Below are positions 5,784 to 6,085 of a stretch of 6,085 nt of DNA, in pieces. The stretch lies in contig CAJXZI010000129.1 in the NCBI GenBank assembly GCA_913063005.1, positions 1 to 6,085 of the forward strand. Reading direction: 5' to 3'. The notes below the pieces were generated by a model. The model saw only the letters and a program-made list of their open reading frames with translations. It was not told the DNA's origin and did no database searches. This DNA is from an uncultured Halieaceae bacterium. GTDB lineage: Bacteria > Pseudomonadota > Gammaproteobacteria > Pseudomonadales > Halieaceae. The translations under genes were made by a program, and so were the position numbers. Position 1 is the stretch's first letter. Every line of letters starts with the position of its first letter.

Positions 5784-6085
5784 TCAGCGCTGCCCTGCCG
5801 TCAACTTAACCGCATCGGCGATCACGCGCGCAGCTGCGAGTGGCACCTCTCCAATCACGGTAACGAGGATGTTGTTGCCCGACACAAGACTGCCGCGGGT
5901 ATAGGTGAGTGTCGCCCCACGACGAACTGCCCCCTCGCCTGGCTTTACTTCGTCGGGAAGAGGTTCAAAAATAACTGTGGCAGCCGCGATGCCATCGGAG
6001 ACAAACAACGCCCGGCCTTCGTAGCCGCGAGCGAGACTGGCACGGTAACCTCGAGGCAGCCCGGGCACTTTTACAAAGCGTTGGC
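5784..6085 (-). CDS. rseB: Sigma-E regulatory protein RseB/MucB, C-terminal part
   Basis: The gene enters from beyond base 6085 and only its last 100 codons are visible. RseB/MucB is a periplasmic sensor that binds the anti-sigma factor RseA/MucA and shields it from proteolysis until lipopolysaccharide or lipoprotein signals release it. The visible part is the C-terminal domain. It begins QRFVKVPGLPRGYRAS, comparable to the WxPxGF segment of RseB. It continues with ALFVSDGIAAATVIFEPLP (compare the YSDGLxxFSV region of E. coli) and ends VTVIGEVPLAAARVIADAVK (compare the E. coli IVGELPPQTAKRIAENIK ending). A GTG at 6068 could look like a start, but the frame stays open to the window edge and homology continues upstream. 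The gene ends with TGA two bases before rseC. The missing N-terminal domain prevents a full check. Confidence 0.88.
   Translation of the reverse strand, partial: QRFVKVPGLPRGYRASLARGYEGRALFVSDGIAAATVIFEPLPDEVKPGEGAVRRGATLTYTRGSLVSGNNILVTVIGEVPLAAARVIADAVKLTAGQR

Noticed and set aside
6066..6068. GTG as the start of a small separate gene at the right edge
   Set aside because: The frame is open to the window edge and the upstream residues QRFVK continue the RseB-like sequence, so this is an internal Val codon of a truncated rseB.

Overview
The window is one collinear block of chromosomal housekeeping and envelope-stress genes, all transcribed on the minus strand, so it reads from base 6085 down to base 1. 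In transcription order it holds the 3' part of rseB/mucB, then rseC/mucC, a mucD/degP-type periplasmic protease, lepA, lepB, a short DUF4845 membrane protein, rnc, and the first 26 bases of era. Genes are packed tightly. Junctions range from an 8-base overlap (rnc/era) to an 88-base gap (mucD/lepA), and no stretch over 100 bases lacks a gene.

The gene order points to a gammaproteobacterium of the Pseudomonas-like type. Enterobacteria have rpoE-rseA-rseB-rseC-lepA-lepB-rnc-era. Pseudomonas and relatives add mucD between mucC and lepA and a DUF4845 gene between lepB and rnc, and both additions are present here. Base composition looks roughly balanced, lower in G+C than typical Pseudomonas. A marine or other non-Pseudomonas gammaproteobacterium is therefore my inference, but the genus cannot be fixed from this sequence alone.

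Region by region: 5784-6085 and 5302-5781 encode the sigma-E (AlgU) regulators RseB and RseC. 3859-5256 encodes a secreted HtrA-family serine protease with two PDZ domains. 3771-3858 is the only sizeable intergenic gap and holds a strong GC-rich hairpin. 1974-3770 encodes the ribosomal GTPase LepA (EF4). 1109-1948 encodes signal peptidase I. 729-1112 encodes the DUF4845 protein, 19-708 encodes RNase III, and 1-26 begins the Era GTPase.

The genes form two functional groups. RseB, RseC and MucD sense and handle periplasmic protein misfolding. LepA, LepB, RNase III and Era serve translation, protein export, rRNA processing and 30S maturation. The layout suggests one long transcript or a few overlapping ones, with the mucD-lepA hairpin as the likeliest point where expression is split. 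No promoter, terminator, RNA gene, mobile element or CRISPR could be supported.

I found no new biological system. The points most worth checking are the hairpin before lepA, the run of GTG/TTG starts, the uncharacterised DUF4845 protein, and a glycine in the RNase III signature motif.
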